Assembly: GCA_023442085.1 (NCBI GenBank)
Contig: JAEZMT010000154.1
Location: forward strand, 1-7,243
Direction of reading: 5' to 3'
Source: Pseudomonadota bacterium
GTDB lineage: Bacteria; Pseudomonadota; Alphaproteobacteria; Rhizobiales; Xanthobacteraceae
Length of the DNA: 7,243 bases
Translations under genes and position numbers: made by a program
The notes under the pieces: generated by a model
Told to the model about the DNA's origin: nothing
Databases searched by the model: none
The model's input: the letters and a program-made list of their open reading frames with translations, nothing else
In this document: positions 1-5,273 of the stretch, one piece after another
Position numbering within the stretch: position 1 is the stretch's first letter
How the letters are laid out: every line of letters starts with the position of its first letter

Positions 1-573
1 GTCCACGAAGGTGTGGGAGGGCAGCTCCGCCCGCGTCCTCGGCATGCCGAAGCGCCGCACGTAGTCGGGGGCCGCATAGAGCGCGAGGCGGAAGGCGCCG
101 ATCTTGCGCACCGCGAGCCGCTGGCCCTGCGGCGGCACGAAGGAGATGGAGATATCCGCCTCGCGCTTGGTGAGATTGATGAGGTGGCGCTCGGTGACCA
201 GTTCGACCACCAGGCCCGGCTCCTTCTCCGCCAGTTCAGCGAAGCGCTCGGCAAGATAGAAGGCGCCGATGCCCTCCATGGAGGCGACGCGCACATGCCC
301 GCGCGGCGCGCTCGGCGCCGCCTGCAAGGTCTCTTCGACCCCCACCGCCTCCTGCTCGATGCGCTCGGCCACGGCAAACAGGCGATGACCCGGCTCGGTC
401 AGCACGAAGCCGTCGGGCTTGCGGTCGAACAGCTTGAGGGACAGGTCCTTCTCCAGCTCGCTGATGCGGCGGGAGACCGTCGTATGGTCCACCTTCAGCC
501 GCCGCGCCGCCGGCATCAGCCGGCCCTGCCGCGCCAGTTCGAGGAAGAAGATCAGGTCGTTCCAGTTGAACAT
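1..573 (-). CDS. LysR-family transcriptional regulator, N-terminal part (3' end outside window)
   Basis: This is an open frame of 191 codons from ATG (573-571) to the left edge with no stop, so only the N-terminal part is present; LysR proteins are usually about 300 residues. Residues 4-63 form the winged helix-turn-helix. It begins MFNWNDLIFFLELARQGRL, has AARRLKVDHTTVSRRISELE as helix-turn-helix and recognition helix (about 22-41), and then LFDRKPDGFVLTEPG as the wing. From about residue 91 (RGHVRVASMEGIGAFYLAER) the effector-binding domain begins, with a typical RREADISISF-like turn (here KREADISISF, 136-145). The product should be a cytoplasmic DNA-binding regulator. It is divergent from the amidase gene, the usual layout for a LysR regulator and its target, so control of that amidase is a reasonable inference. 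The effector is unknown. No strong Shine-Dalgarno precedes the ATG; the start is chosen because it gives the standard LysR N-terminus. Confidence 0.9.
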   Translation of the reverse strand, partial: MFNWNDLIFFLELARQGRLMPAARRLKVDHTTVSRRISELEKDLSLKLFDRKPDGFVLTEPGHRLFAVAERIEQEAVGVEETLQAAPSAPRGHVRVASMEGIGAFYLAERFAELAEKEPGLVVELVTERHLINLTKREADISISFVPPQGQRLAVRKIGAFRLALYAAPDYVRRFGMPRTRAELPSHTFVD

Positions 574-725
574 GGCTGAAGGTCCGCGCGCCCCGCTCTG
601 GTGATAGCAGCAGCCGACGCGCCGCCCAACTCCGCCCCGGTTGCAGGGTAAGGTCAGGCGAAGACACGAGCGCGCGGATCGGTTAAGCCTTGCGCCCCGC
701 CCTCCCGTCGCCCCACGGATCGCTC
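574..725. promoter_or_regulatory. Divergent intergenic region between lysR-type gene and amidase gene
   Basis: These 152 bases separate the two divergent starts and must hold both promoters. I looked for a clear LysR T-N11-A dyad and for -35/-10 boxes and found none I would defend. The segment is GC-rich throughout. A TTG at 690 could extend the amidase by 12 residues into this gap, but that extension does not look like part of the family's N-terminus. Confidence 0.4.
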
Positions 726-1895
726 ATGCCGGTGAATGACACGCTCGACGCCTTCGTCTCCCATGGCCACTTCGAGCTTGCCCCCACGGGCGTGGGGCCG
801 CTCGAGGGCCTCGCCTTCGCGCTGAAGGACCTGTTCCATGTGGCCGGCGTGCCCACGGCGGCGGGGAGCCCGGCGTGGCTGGCGAGCCATCCTATGCCGA
901 CCGAGACTGCGCCGGTGGTGGACCTGCTGCTCGGCGCCGGCGCGCGTCTTGTGGGCAAGACCCATACGGACGAGATGGCCTGGAGCCTCAACGGCGAAAA
1001 CCACCATTACGGCACGCCCATCAACCCCGCCGCGCCGGAGCGCATTCCCGGCGGCTCCTCCTCCGGCTCGGCTTCGGCCACGGCCGGCGGGCTGGTGGAT
1101 TTCGCCATCGGCTCGGACACCGGTGGCTCGGTGCGGCTGCCGGCGAGCTATTGCGGCCTGATCGGGCTGCGGCCGACCCACGGGCGCATCCCCATCGACG
1201 GCGCCGTGCCGCTGGCGCCCTCCTATGACACGGTGGGCTGGTTCGCCCGCGATGCGGAGACGTTTGCAAAGGTCGGCGCGGTTCTGCTGGGAAACGCTAA
1301 GCCTACGCCCGCGCCGCGGCTTCTCCTCGCCCGCGACCTGTTCGAGGCGGCGGGGCCGAAGGTGTCGGCGGCGCTGGCGCCGGCCCTGGCGCGGATCACG
1401 GCCCTCCATGGGGCGGCGGAGGAGGTGGACGTGGCCCATGGCGCGCTGCCCCACTGGCGCAATGCCTTCCGCATCCTGCAATCGGCCGACGCCTGGGCAG
1501 CGCACGCCGACTGGGTGCGCGCCGCCCAGCCGGACTTCGGCCCAGGCGTGAAGGAGCGTTTTGCCGCCGCAGCCACCCTCGATCCCACCGAGGTGGCCGA
1601 GGCGCGCGCCCTGCGGGACGAGGTGCGGGCGCGGATCGACGCGCTCCTGGGTGAGGACGGCATTCTCCTCCTGCCCACCGCCCCCGGCATCGCGCCCCTG
1701 CGCGGCACGCCACTTGCCGACCTTGAGGCCTTCCGCGCCCGGGCCATCGAGCTTCTGTGCCTCTCCGGCCATGCCGGGACGCCGCAGATCTCGCTGCCGC
1801 TGGCGACGCTGGGCGGCTGCCCGCTCGGCGTCTCAGCCATGGCGCCGCGCGGCAAGGACGAGATGCTGCTCGCCCTCGCCCGCGCGCTCGGCTGA
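726..1895 (+). CDS. Amidase-signature hydrolase, AMI1-like (possible indole-3-acetamide amidohydrolase)
   Basis: The gene encodes 389 residues of the amidase-signature family, which cleaves C-N amide bonds with a Lys-Ser-Ser triad. The triad is visible: Lys34 in FALKDLF, Ser111 in PGGSSSGSA and Ser135 in GSDTGGSVRLPASYCG. The 77- and 24-residue spacings equal those I recall for plant AMI1 (Lys36, Ser113, Ser137). Stretches such as APVVDLLLGAGARLVGKTHT, DEMAWSLNGENHHYGTP and SYDTVGWFARDAE also follow AMI1 closely. AMI1 converts indole-3-acetamide to the auxin indole-3-acetic acid; whether this protein prefers that or another small amide cannot be read from sequence. There is no signal peptide, so it is cytoplasmic. 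The start at ATG 726 fits the family; a TTG at 690 is the alternative and neither has a clear ribosome site. The divergent LysR gene is the likely regulator. It is not an obvious part of methanol metabolism. Confidence 0.9.
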   Translation: MPVNDTLDAFVSHGHFELAPTGVGPLEGLAFALKDLFHVAGVPTAAGSPAWLASHPMPTETAPVVDLLLGAGARLVGKTHTDEMAWSLNGENHHYGTPINPAAPERIPGGSSSGSASATAGGLVDFAIGSDTGGSVRLPASYCGLIGLRPTHGRIPIDGAVPLAPSYDTVGWFARDAETFAKVGAVLLGNAKPTPAPRLLLARDLFEAAGPKVSAALAPALARITALHGAAEEVDVAHGALPHWRNAFRILQSADAWAAHADWVRAAQPDFGPGVKERFAAAATLDPTEVAEARALRDEVRARIDALLGEDGILLLPTAPGIAPLRGTPLADLEAFRARAIELLCLSGHAGTPQISLPLATLGGCPLGVSAMAPRGKDEMLLALARALG

Positions 1896-1903
1896 AACAG
1901 ACC

Positions 1904-2554
1904 CTAGTTCTTCCGTCCGGATGGAGCGCCGGCCACGTACTGGATGGCGCGATGAATCAGCTCGGCGAGATTCGTTGCGCCGAGCTTGGCCTTCAGCTGG
2001 GAGCAGGTGTTGGCCACCGTCTTGTAGCTCACGCCCAGTTCGTCGGCGATCTGGCCATAGGCCTTGCCTTCGGCCAGCAGCGCCAGCGCCTGCAGTTCGC
2101 GCGGGGTGAGATCGGCCATCACGCCGCTGCGTCCGCGCGTTCCCAGCAGAGCCACCTCCAGCGCCAGGTCATGGCTGATGTAGGGCTGGCCGCGCCGCAC
2201 CTTCTCGAAGGCTTCGATGAGGTCGTCGGGCGAGGTGTCCTTCAGCAGATAGCCGGTCGCCCCCGCCTCCAGCGCACGGCTGGCGATCACCGGGTCGGCG
2301 TGCATGGAGAAGACCAGGATCGGCATGCGCGCCGCCTGCGCCCGCAGCCGCCGCACCAGAGCGAGGCCGGCGAGACCGCTGCCGTTGAGGGCGAGGTCCA
2401 CGATCACCACATCCGGCCGCTTGCGCCGGAACAGGCGATAGCCGGCGAGCGCCGTCTGCGCCTCCATCAGGTCACTGACGCCCGCATCCTCCAGCAGATG
2501 CCGGCAGCCTTGCAGCACGATGGGGTGGTCGTCGATAAGGAGAACGCTGGTCAT
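1904..2554 (-). CDS. moxX: NarL/LuxR-type response regulator, MoxX-like
   Basis: The gene encodes a two-component response regulator of 216 residues, a normal length for the NarL family. The receiver domain (about 1-120) begins MTSVLLIDDHPIVLQG with acidic pair Asp8/Asp9. The phosphoacceptor is Asp53 in VVIVDLALNG, the switch Ser83 is in VFSMHAD, and Lys105 is in GYLLKD. The output domain (about 145-210) is a LuxR-type helix-turn-helix starting LTPRELQALALLAEGKAYGQ, followed by IADELGVSYKTVANTCSQLK. Its ATG overlaps the stop of the kinase gene (ATGA, 2554-2551), so the two are coupled and should be cognate partners. Divergent placement next to mxaF matches MoxX of Paracoccus denitrificans, which controls methanol dehydrogenase synthesis. 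The symbol therefore rests on gene order plus family, not on sequence identity I could measure. The stop lies 8 bases from the convergent amidase stop, with no terminator visible between. Confidence 0.9.
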   Translation of the reverse strand: MTSVLLIDDHPIVLQGCRHLLEDAGVSDLMEAQTALAGYRLFRRKRPDVVIVDLALNGSGLAGLALVRRLRAQAARMPILVFSMHADPVIASRALEAGATGYLLKDTSPDDLIEAFEKVRRGQPYISHDLALEVALLGTRGRSGVMADLTPRELQALALLAEGKAYGQIADELGVSYKTVANTCSQLKAKLGATNLAELIHRAIQYVAGAPSGRKN

Positions 2555-4056
2555 ACCGGATGCCCTGGCCCTGAACGCACACGCCCGCCCCCGGCGGAGG
2601 CCGGGGATACCGGTGCAGCATGCCCCAACGGGATCGGAAGCTCCACCAAAAGGCGCGCGCCGCCCTGGGTGCCCCGCTCCAGCCGGCACGTGCCGCCCAG
2701 CGCGCGGACCCGTTCCGTCATCCCCGAAAGACCGTGACCGACCTTTGGAAGGGCCGGCGGCCCCTCCCCGTCGTCCGCGACGACCAGACGCAGCAGCGCC
2801 CCCGCGCCGCGCCGCCCCTCTTCGCCCACGGTGATGTGCACCGAGCGGGCATTGCCGTGCTTGAGGGCATTGGTGATGCCCTCCTGCGCGCAGCGATAGA
2901 CGGTGGCGTCGAAGGACGGCTCGTAATGATCCGCAAGCCCCCCGCACTCCAGCGCGAATCGCCGCTCGGGATCATGCTGGCGGAAATCCGCGACGAGGCT
3001 GGAAAGCACGTCCTTGAGCGGCACATGGCCAAGCGCCGCTGGGCGGATGCGGGCGAGGAGGCGGCGGTTGGCCACTTGCATCCGCTCCACGATCTCGATC
3101 AGGCTCCTTGCCCGTGTCACCATGCGCTCGGCATTCTCGGCCGGTGCCGTGGCGGCAAGGCGGGCGAGCGAATCGGCGCTGGCCTTCAGGCCGAACATGA
3201 GCGGCCCGAGCTCGTCGTGCAGGTCGCCGGCGATCTGGCGCCGCTCGTCCTCCTGCAGGCTCACAAGGCGGGCATAGAGGTGGGCATTCTCCTCGCGGGC
3301 GGCGCCGAGGGTCTCGGCGAAGGCATTGAAGCGCTCCGCCACCTCGGCCAATTCACGGGTGCGCGGCGGCTCGACGCGGCAGGCGAATTCGTTGTGCTCC
3401 AGTTCGTCGAGCCCATCGCGAAAGCGGGAGAGATCGCGCCGCACCTGTCCCAGCGCCACAAACAGGGCCGTGAGAATCGCGAAATTCACCGCGAGGGCGA
3501 CGCTGGCGAAATCGAACACGTCGTCCCAGACCTCGGCCACCTCGTCGTCCGGCACGCCCTCGATGCGGACGCGACCGATGAGGACCCCATCCGCAACGAC
3601 GTCCACGCGGCGGGTTACCTGCGACACGCCGATCAGCCGGGCGAACCAGGACGGCGCGGCCCCGGTATTGGCCGGCGGGCCATCGGCCGGCAGCGCGGCC
3701 GGGCGCCCGTCCGGCCCCTCCAGGGAGATGCGCACGTGGCGGAGGTGGCGCAGATGCGGCGGGAAGGCTGCGGCCAGGGTGGTGCCCGGCTCCGTGGCGA
3801 CGCGCTCGGCCACCTCGCGGACCATGTTCTCGGCCATCTCGATGGATGCCACCATCTCGCGTCCCGCCGCCACCCGTGCATTCACCACCACCACAGCGCC
3901 AGCCACCACGGCGGCGACCAGATTGATGGCGAGCACGGCGCCGAGCACGCGGGTGCGCAGCGATACCCGGCGCGAACCGGCCTGCGATGCGCCCGCGTTT
4001 CCCGCGTCGGCGATGCCCGGCGACACCGCTGCGGGCGGGGCGTGGTGGACGCTCAT
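2551..4056 (-). CDS. moxY: Membrane sensor histidine kinase, HisKA_3/NarX class, MoxY-like
   Basis: The 501-residue sensor kinase is laid out as follows: a basic N-terminus; TM1 at about 37-59 (VLGAVLAINLVAAVVAGAVV); a periplasmic domain at about 60-184; TM2 at about 185-204; and a HAMP-like linker at about 205-258. The dimerisation helix has ERRQIAGDLHDELG with phospho-acceptor His280. The HATPase_c domain has N-box EGITNALKHGN (Asn396), G1 DDGEG (Asp429) and G2 GHGLSGM (440-446). This is the H-box type of NarX/DesK/MoxY kinases that partner NarL-type regulators. I chose ATG 4056 because GGAGG sits 5 bases upstream and the codon overlaps the preceding stop as ATGA; the frame is open upstream to 4149, but that would overlap the previous gene widely. 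The final 25 or so residues are a Gly/Pro-rich tail beyond the catalytic domain. The periplasmic domain could sense a methanol-derived signal or be addressed by the lipoprotein encoded upstream; both are inferences. The moxY symbol is by order and context. Confidence 0.9.
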   Translation of the reverse strand: MSVHHAPPAAVSPGIADAGNAGASQAGSRRVSLRTRVLGAVLAINLVAAVVAGAVVVVNARVAAGREMVASIEMAENMVREVAERVATEPGTTLAAAFPPHLRHLRHVRISLEGPDGRPAALPADGPPANTGAAPSWFARLIGVSQVTRRVDVVADGVLIGRVRIEGVPDDEVAEVWDDVFDFASVALAVNFAILTALFVALGQVRRDLSRFRDGLDELEHNEFACRVEPPRTRELAEVAERFNAFAETLGAAREENAHLYARLVSLQEDERRQIAGDLHDELGPLMFGLKASADSLARLAATAPAENAERMVTRARSLIEIVERMQVANRRLLARIRPAALGHVPLKDVLSSLVADFRQHDPERRFALECGGLADHYEPSFDATVYRCAQEGITNALKHGNARSVHITVGEEGRRGAGALLRLVVADDGEGPPALPKVGHGLSGMTERVRALGGTCRLERGTQGGARLLVELPIPLGHAAPVSPASAGGGRVRSGPGHPV

Positions 4057-4706
4057 CGTGTCCTCCGTTCGGCCGCCGGCGCGGCAAGCGCGGCGATGGC
4101 CTCCTCGCGGCTCAACCCGCCGGCGCGCAGATTGAAGTAGTGCTGGCACAGATCACTATAGCCGATCCGCCCGACTGCGCGACCGACCGTGATGAAGCCA
4201 CCCAGCAGCATCTGCGGGCTCTCGTCCACCGACATTTCGTCGAGCATGCGCTTCAGTTGCAGCGTGCGGTTGGCGAGCATGCGGCGGTTCTCGTCGAAGA
4301 CCGCATCGGCCTCGGCGAGCAGCGCCGCGATCTCGGCCACGGCCTGCGGGGAGGCGGGCGGCGCGCCCTTCGGCATGGCGCGCGTGGCGAGAAACACTTC
4401 GGGCGCGGTGTCGTCGCCCATATCCAGCCATTCGCGCGATCCCGCCCCCCGCGCCGTGACGATCCGGGCAGCGGAAGGCCCGACGCCCTCCTTCGCTGCC
4501 TCTTGCGGCGCGGATGCCTGACTGGACGCGACCGGCCGCCGCTCGTCCTCCTCGCCACAGGAAGCCAGTGCCAGTGCGCCCAGCGCCGCGGCGATGCAAA
4601 GGGCGCGGGCGCGGCCGGTGACCCACCCATGGTCGGGCGTCCACCGATCAGGCCCCGTCCAAGCATTCCAGCGCGCTGATTTTGCCGGAAGATCGGATGA
4701 CTTCAC
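4053..4706 (-). CDS. Putative periplasmic lipoprotein, first gene of the sensor operon (moxZ position); start uncertain
   Basis: I do not recognise the family. The frame ends in a TGA (4055-4053) overlapping the kinase ATG, so it is the first gene of the coupled operon. From the in-frame GTG at 4706 it has 217 residues. A hydrophobic run ending LGALALASC-G (Cys50, codon 4559-4557) looks like a lipoprotein signal with lipobox. It is followed by a charged Ser/Ala/Pro-rich linker (about 51-90) and a mostly helical domain (about 120-217, with AEIAALLAEADAVFDENRRM and LSREEAIAALA). The start is a problem: between the GTG and the signal there is no ATG, GTG or TTG in frame, leaving an atypical stretch of about 30 residues before the signal. 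An ATG at 4766 is in frame but lengthens this further, and the well-placed ATG at 4630 is out of frame. By position it corresponds to moxZ of Paracoccus; a role as an accessory periplasmic partner of the kinase is inference. Confidence 0.75.
   Translation of the reverse strand: MKSSDLPAKSARWNAWTGPDRWTPDHGWVTGRARALCIAAALGALALASCGEEDERRPVASSQASAPQEAAKEGVGPSAARIVTARGAGSREWLDMGDDTAPEVFLATRAMPKGAPPASPQAVAEIAALLAEADAVFDENRRMLANRTLQLKRMLDEMSVDESPQMLLGGFITVGRAVGRIGYSDLCQHYFNLRAGGLSREEAIAALAAPAAERRTR
4062..4066 (-). promoter_or_regulatory. Ribosome binding site of the histidine kinase gene
   Basis: On the minus strand GGAGG (4066-4062) is followed by ACACG and then ATG at 4056. This is the clearest Shine-Dalgarno in the regulatory operon. 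It lies inside the 3' end of the lipoprotein gene and fixes the kinase start. Confidence 0.75.
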
Positions 4707-4881
4707 GGCTTTCCCAGCTGATCCGCGGACGAGGCTCTCTGAATATTTTCTCAGAACAAGATGCATCAGAATCCATCTTCGCGAAACACCATGGATATAA
4801 ACCACGACTTGCTTGGGAGAAGCACGACTAAAACCAAATCCGCACGCCGGACACGACGCAGCCCAGCCTCGCAAACTCCAT

Positions 4882-4898
4882 ACTTATCATAAACTTAT
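4882..4898. repeat. Direct repeat ACTTAT spaced by one helical turn
   Basis: ACTTAT occurs at 4882-4887 and again at 4893-4898, 11 bases apart start to start, in the AT-rich part of the divergent control region. Two copies on the same face of the helix can be a tandem binding site, and the run TTATCATAA also makes a local dyad. The motif is short and could be chance. Confidence 0.35.
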
Positions 4899-4903
4899 GG
4901 AAG

Positions 4904-4957
4904 TTCGGCAACTGCCTTTGCCAAGTGTTCCCAGAACGAATTGCCGAATGATCGGCA
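4904..4957. promoter_or_regulatory. Operator-like inverted repeats: TTCGGCAA / TTGCCGAA and TGCCGA-N4-TCGGCA
   Basis: TTCGGCAA at 4904-4911 is matched by its exact reverse complement TTGCCGAA at 4941-4948. That right arm is also half of a tight perfect dyad, TGCCGA (4942-4947), ATGA, TCGGCA (4952-4957), the size and symmetry of a dimeric regulator site. So there are three copies of the half-site, two in one orientation 47 bases apart and one inverted. A smaller dyad GTTC-CCA-GAAC lies between them (4927-4937). The location, about 320 bases before the mxaF start and about 200 to 250 before the lipoprotein gene, suits an activator site for one or both promoters. The natural candidate protein is the NarL-type regulator of the adjacent operon. 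The repeats are seen; the binding is inferred. Confidence 0.5.
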
Positions 4958-4994
4958 GACAAAGGTTCTGATACGGCTTCAACTGACCGCACAC

Positions 4995-5025
4995 AAGATA
5001 ACGAACCATAAGAATTCAATAAGAA
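4995..5025 (+). promoter_or_regulatory. Weak candidate mxaF promoter
   Basis: AAGATA at 4995-5000 and TAAGAA at 5020-5025, 19 bases apart, loosely resemble the -35 AAGACA and -10 TAGAAA elements reported for the mxaF promoter of Methylorubrum extorquens. They lie just downstream of the operator-like repeats and would give an mRNA leader of about 240 bases. Each element deviates from the quoted motif, the spacing is slightly long, and AT-rich DNA gives such matches easily. Confidence 0.2.
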
Positions 5026-5163
5026 AAAGAAGAAACGGGTCACAGGTCGCAATCGGAGGACGACCGCCACCCTGGCCAACACCATCTCTGCTGTCGCGCA
5101 AGGTGCGATGCCCGCTCTTCCGGGTTCGGAACAGCTGGCCGAGCCCGTGCGTGCCGGCGGAGG

Positions 5164-5179
5164 GGAAGCTCCCGCTTCC
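5164..5179 (+). other. Hairpin in the presumed mxaF leader
   Basis: GGAAGC (5164-5169), loop TCCC, and GCTTCC (5174-5179) form a perfect six-base-pair stem in the GC-rich leader, 94 bases before the mxaF start. No U-run follows, so it is not a terminator. It could stabilise the abundant mxaF mRNA or be incidental in GC-rich sequence. Confidence 0.3.
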
Positions 5180-5260
5180 GCGCCGCTCCCGCAGCCATCC
5201 GGCCGTTCGGGGCACGCAGGAGTGCGGGAGGGACAAGTCCAACCGAGTGAGGAACCACCC

Positions 5261-5267
5261 AAGGAAA
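5261..5267 (+). promoter_or_regulatory. Ribosome binding site of mxaF
   Basis: AAGGAAA lies just upstream of ATG 5274 with good spacing. It decides the start: the same frame is open back to 4941, but only this ATG combines a ribosome site with a signal peptide whose processing gives the known MxaF mature N-terminus. Confidence 0.8.
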
Positions 5268-5273
5268 CGCCAA

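Larger units (their letters stand above)
4707..5273. promoter_or_regulatory. Divergent control region between sensor operon and mxaF
   Basis: This is a stretch of about 570 bases without a convincing gene. From about 4740 to 5036 it is clearly more AT-rich than the flanking genes, as expected for promoters. From about 5040 to 5273 it turns GC-rich and is probably the mxaF mRNA leader. It contains a palindrome TTCGCGAA (4778-4785) flanked by ATCCAT (4771-4776) and ATGGAT (4791-4796), an ACTTAT direct repeat, the TCGGCA/TGCCGA operator-like repeats and a leader hairpin, each described separately. Several open frames cross it but have no family-like content. Both the sensor operon and mxaF must be transcribed from here, so a shared control element is likely. 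Confidence 0.65.

Noticed and set aside
13..579. Plus-strand open frame of 188 codons at the left edge
   Set aside because: The opposite strand encodes a clear LysR DNA-binding domain running off the edge; this is its shadow.
654..1772. Minus-strand open frame of 372 codons
   Set aside because: It is antisense to the amidase gene, whose catalytic motifs are all in the plus frame.
2620..4140. Plus-strand open frame of 506 codons
   Set aside because: It lies wholly antisense to the histidine kinase, whose domains are unmistakable. The translation is low-complexity, rich in His, Arg, Gly and Ala, as expected for a mirror frame of GC-rich coding DNA.
4053..4149. Longer kinase start upstream of 4056 (frame open to 4149)
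   Set aside because: It would overlap the previous gene by nearly 100 bases, while ATG 4056 has GGAGG at good spacing and the ATGA overlap.
4828..5262. Minus-strand open frame of 144 codons in the divergent control region, with a Phe/Leu run
   Set aside because: The Phe run is only the complement of an AAGAAAAAGAAGAAA tract. There is no ribosome site and no recognisable domain, and the frame crosses both the operator-like repeats and the mxaF leader.
4941..5273. Upstream in-frame extension of mxaF by 111 codons
   Set aside because: The extension would bury the signal peptide and has no family resemblance; the ribosome site and the known mature N-terminus fix the start at 5274.
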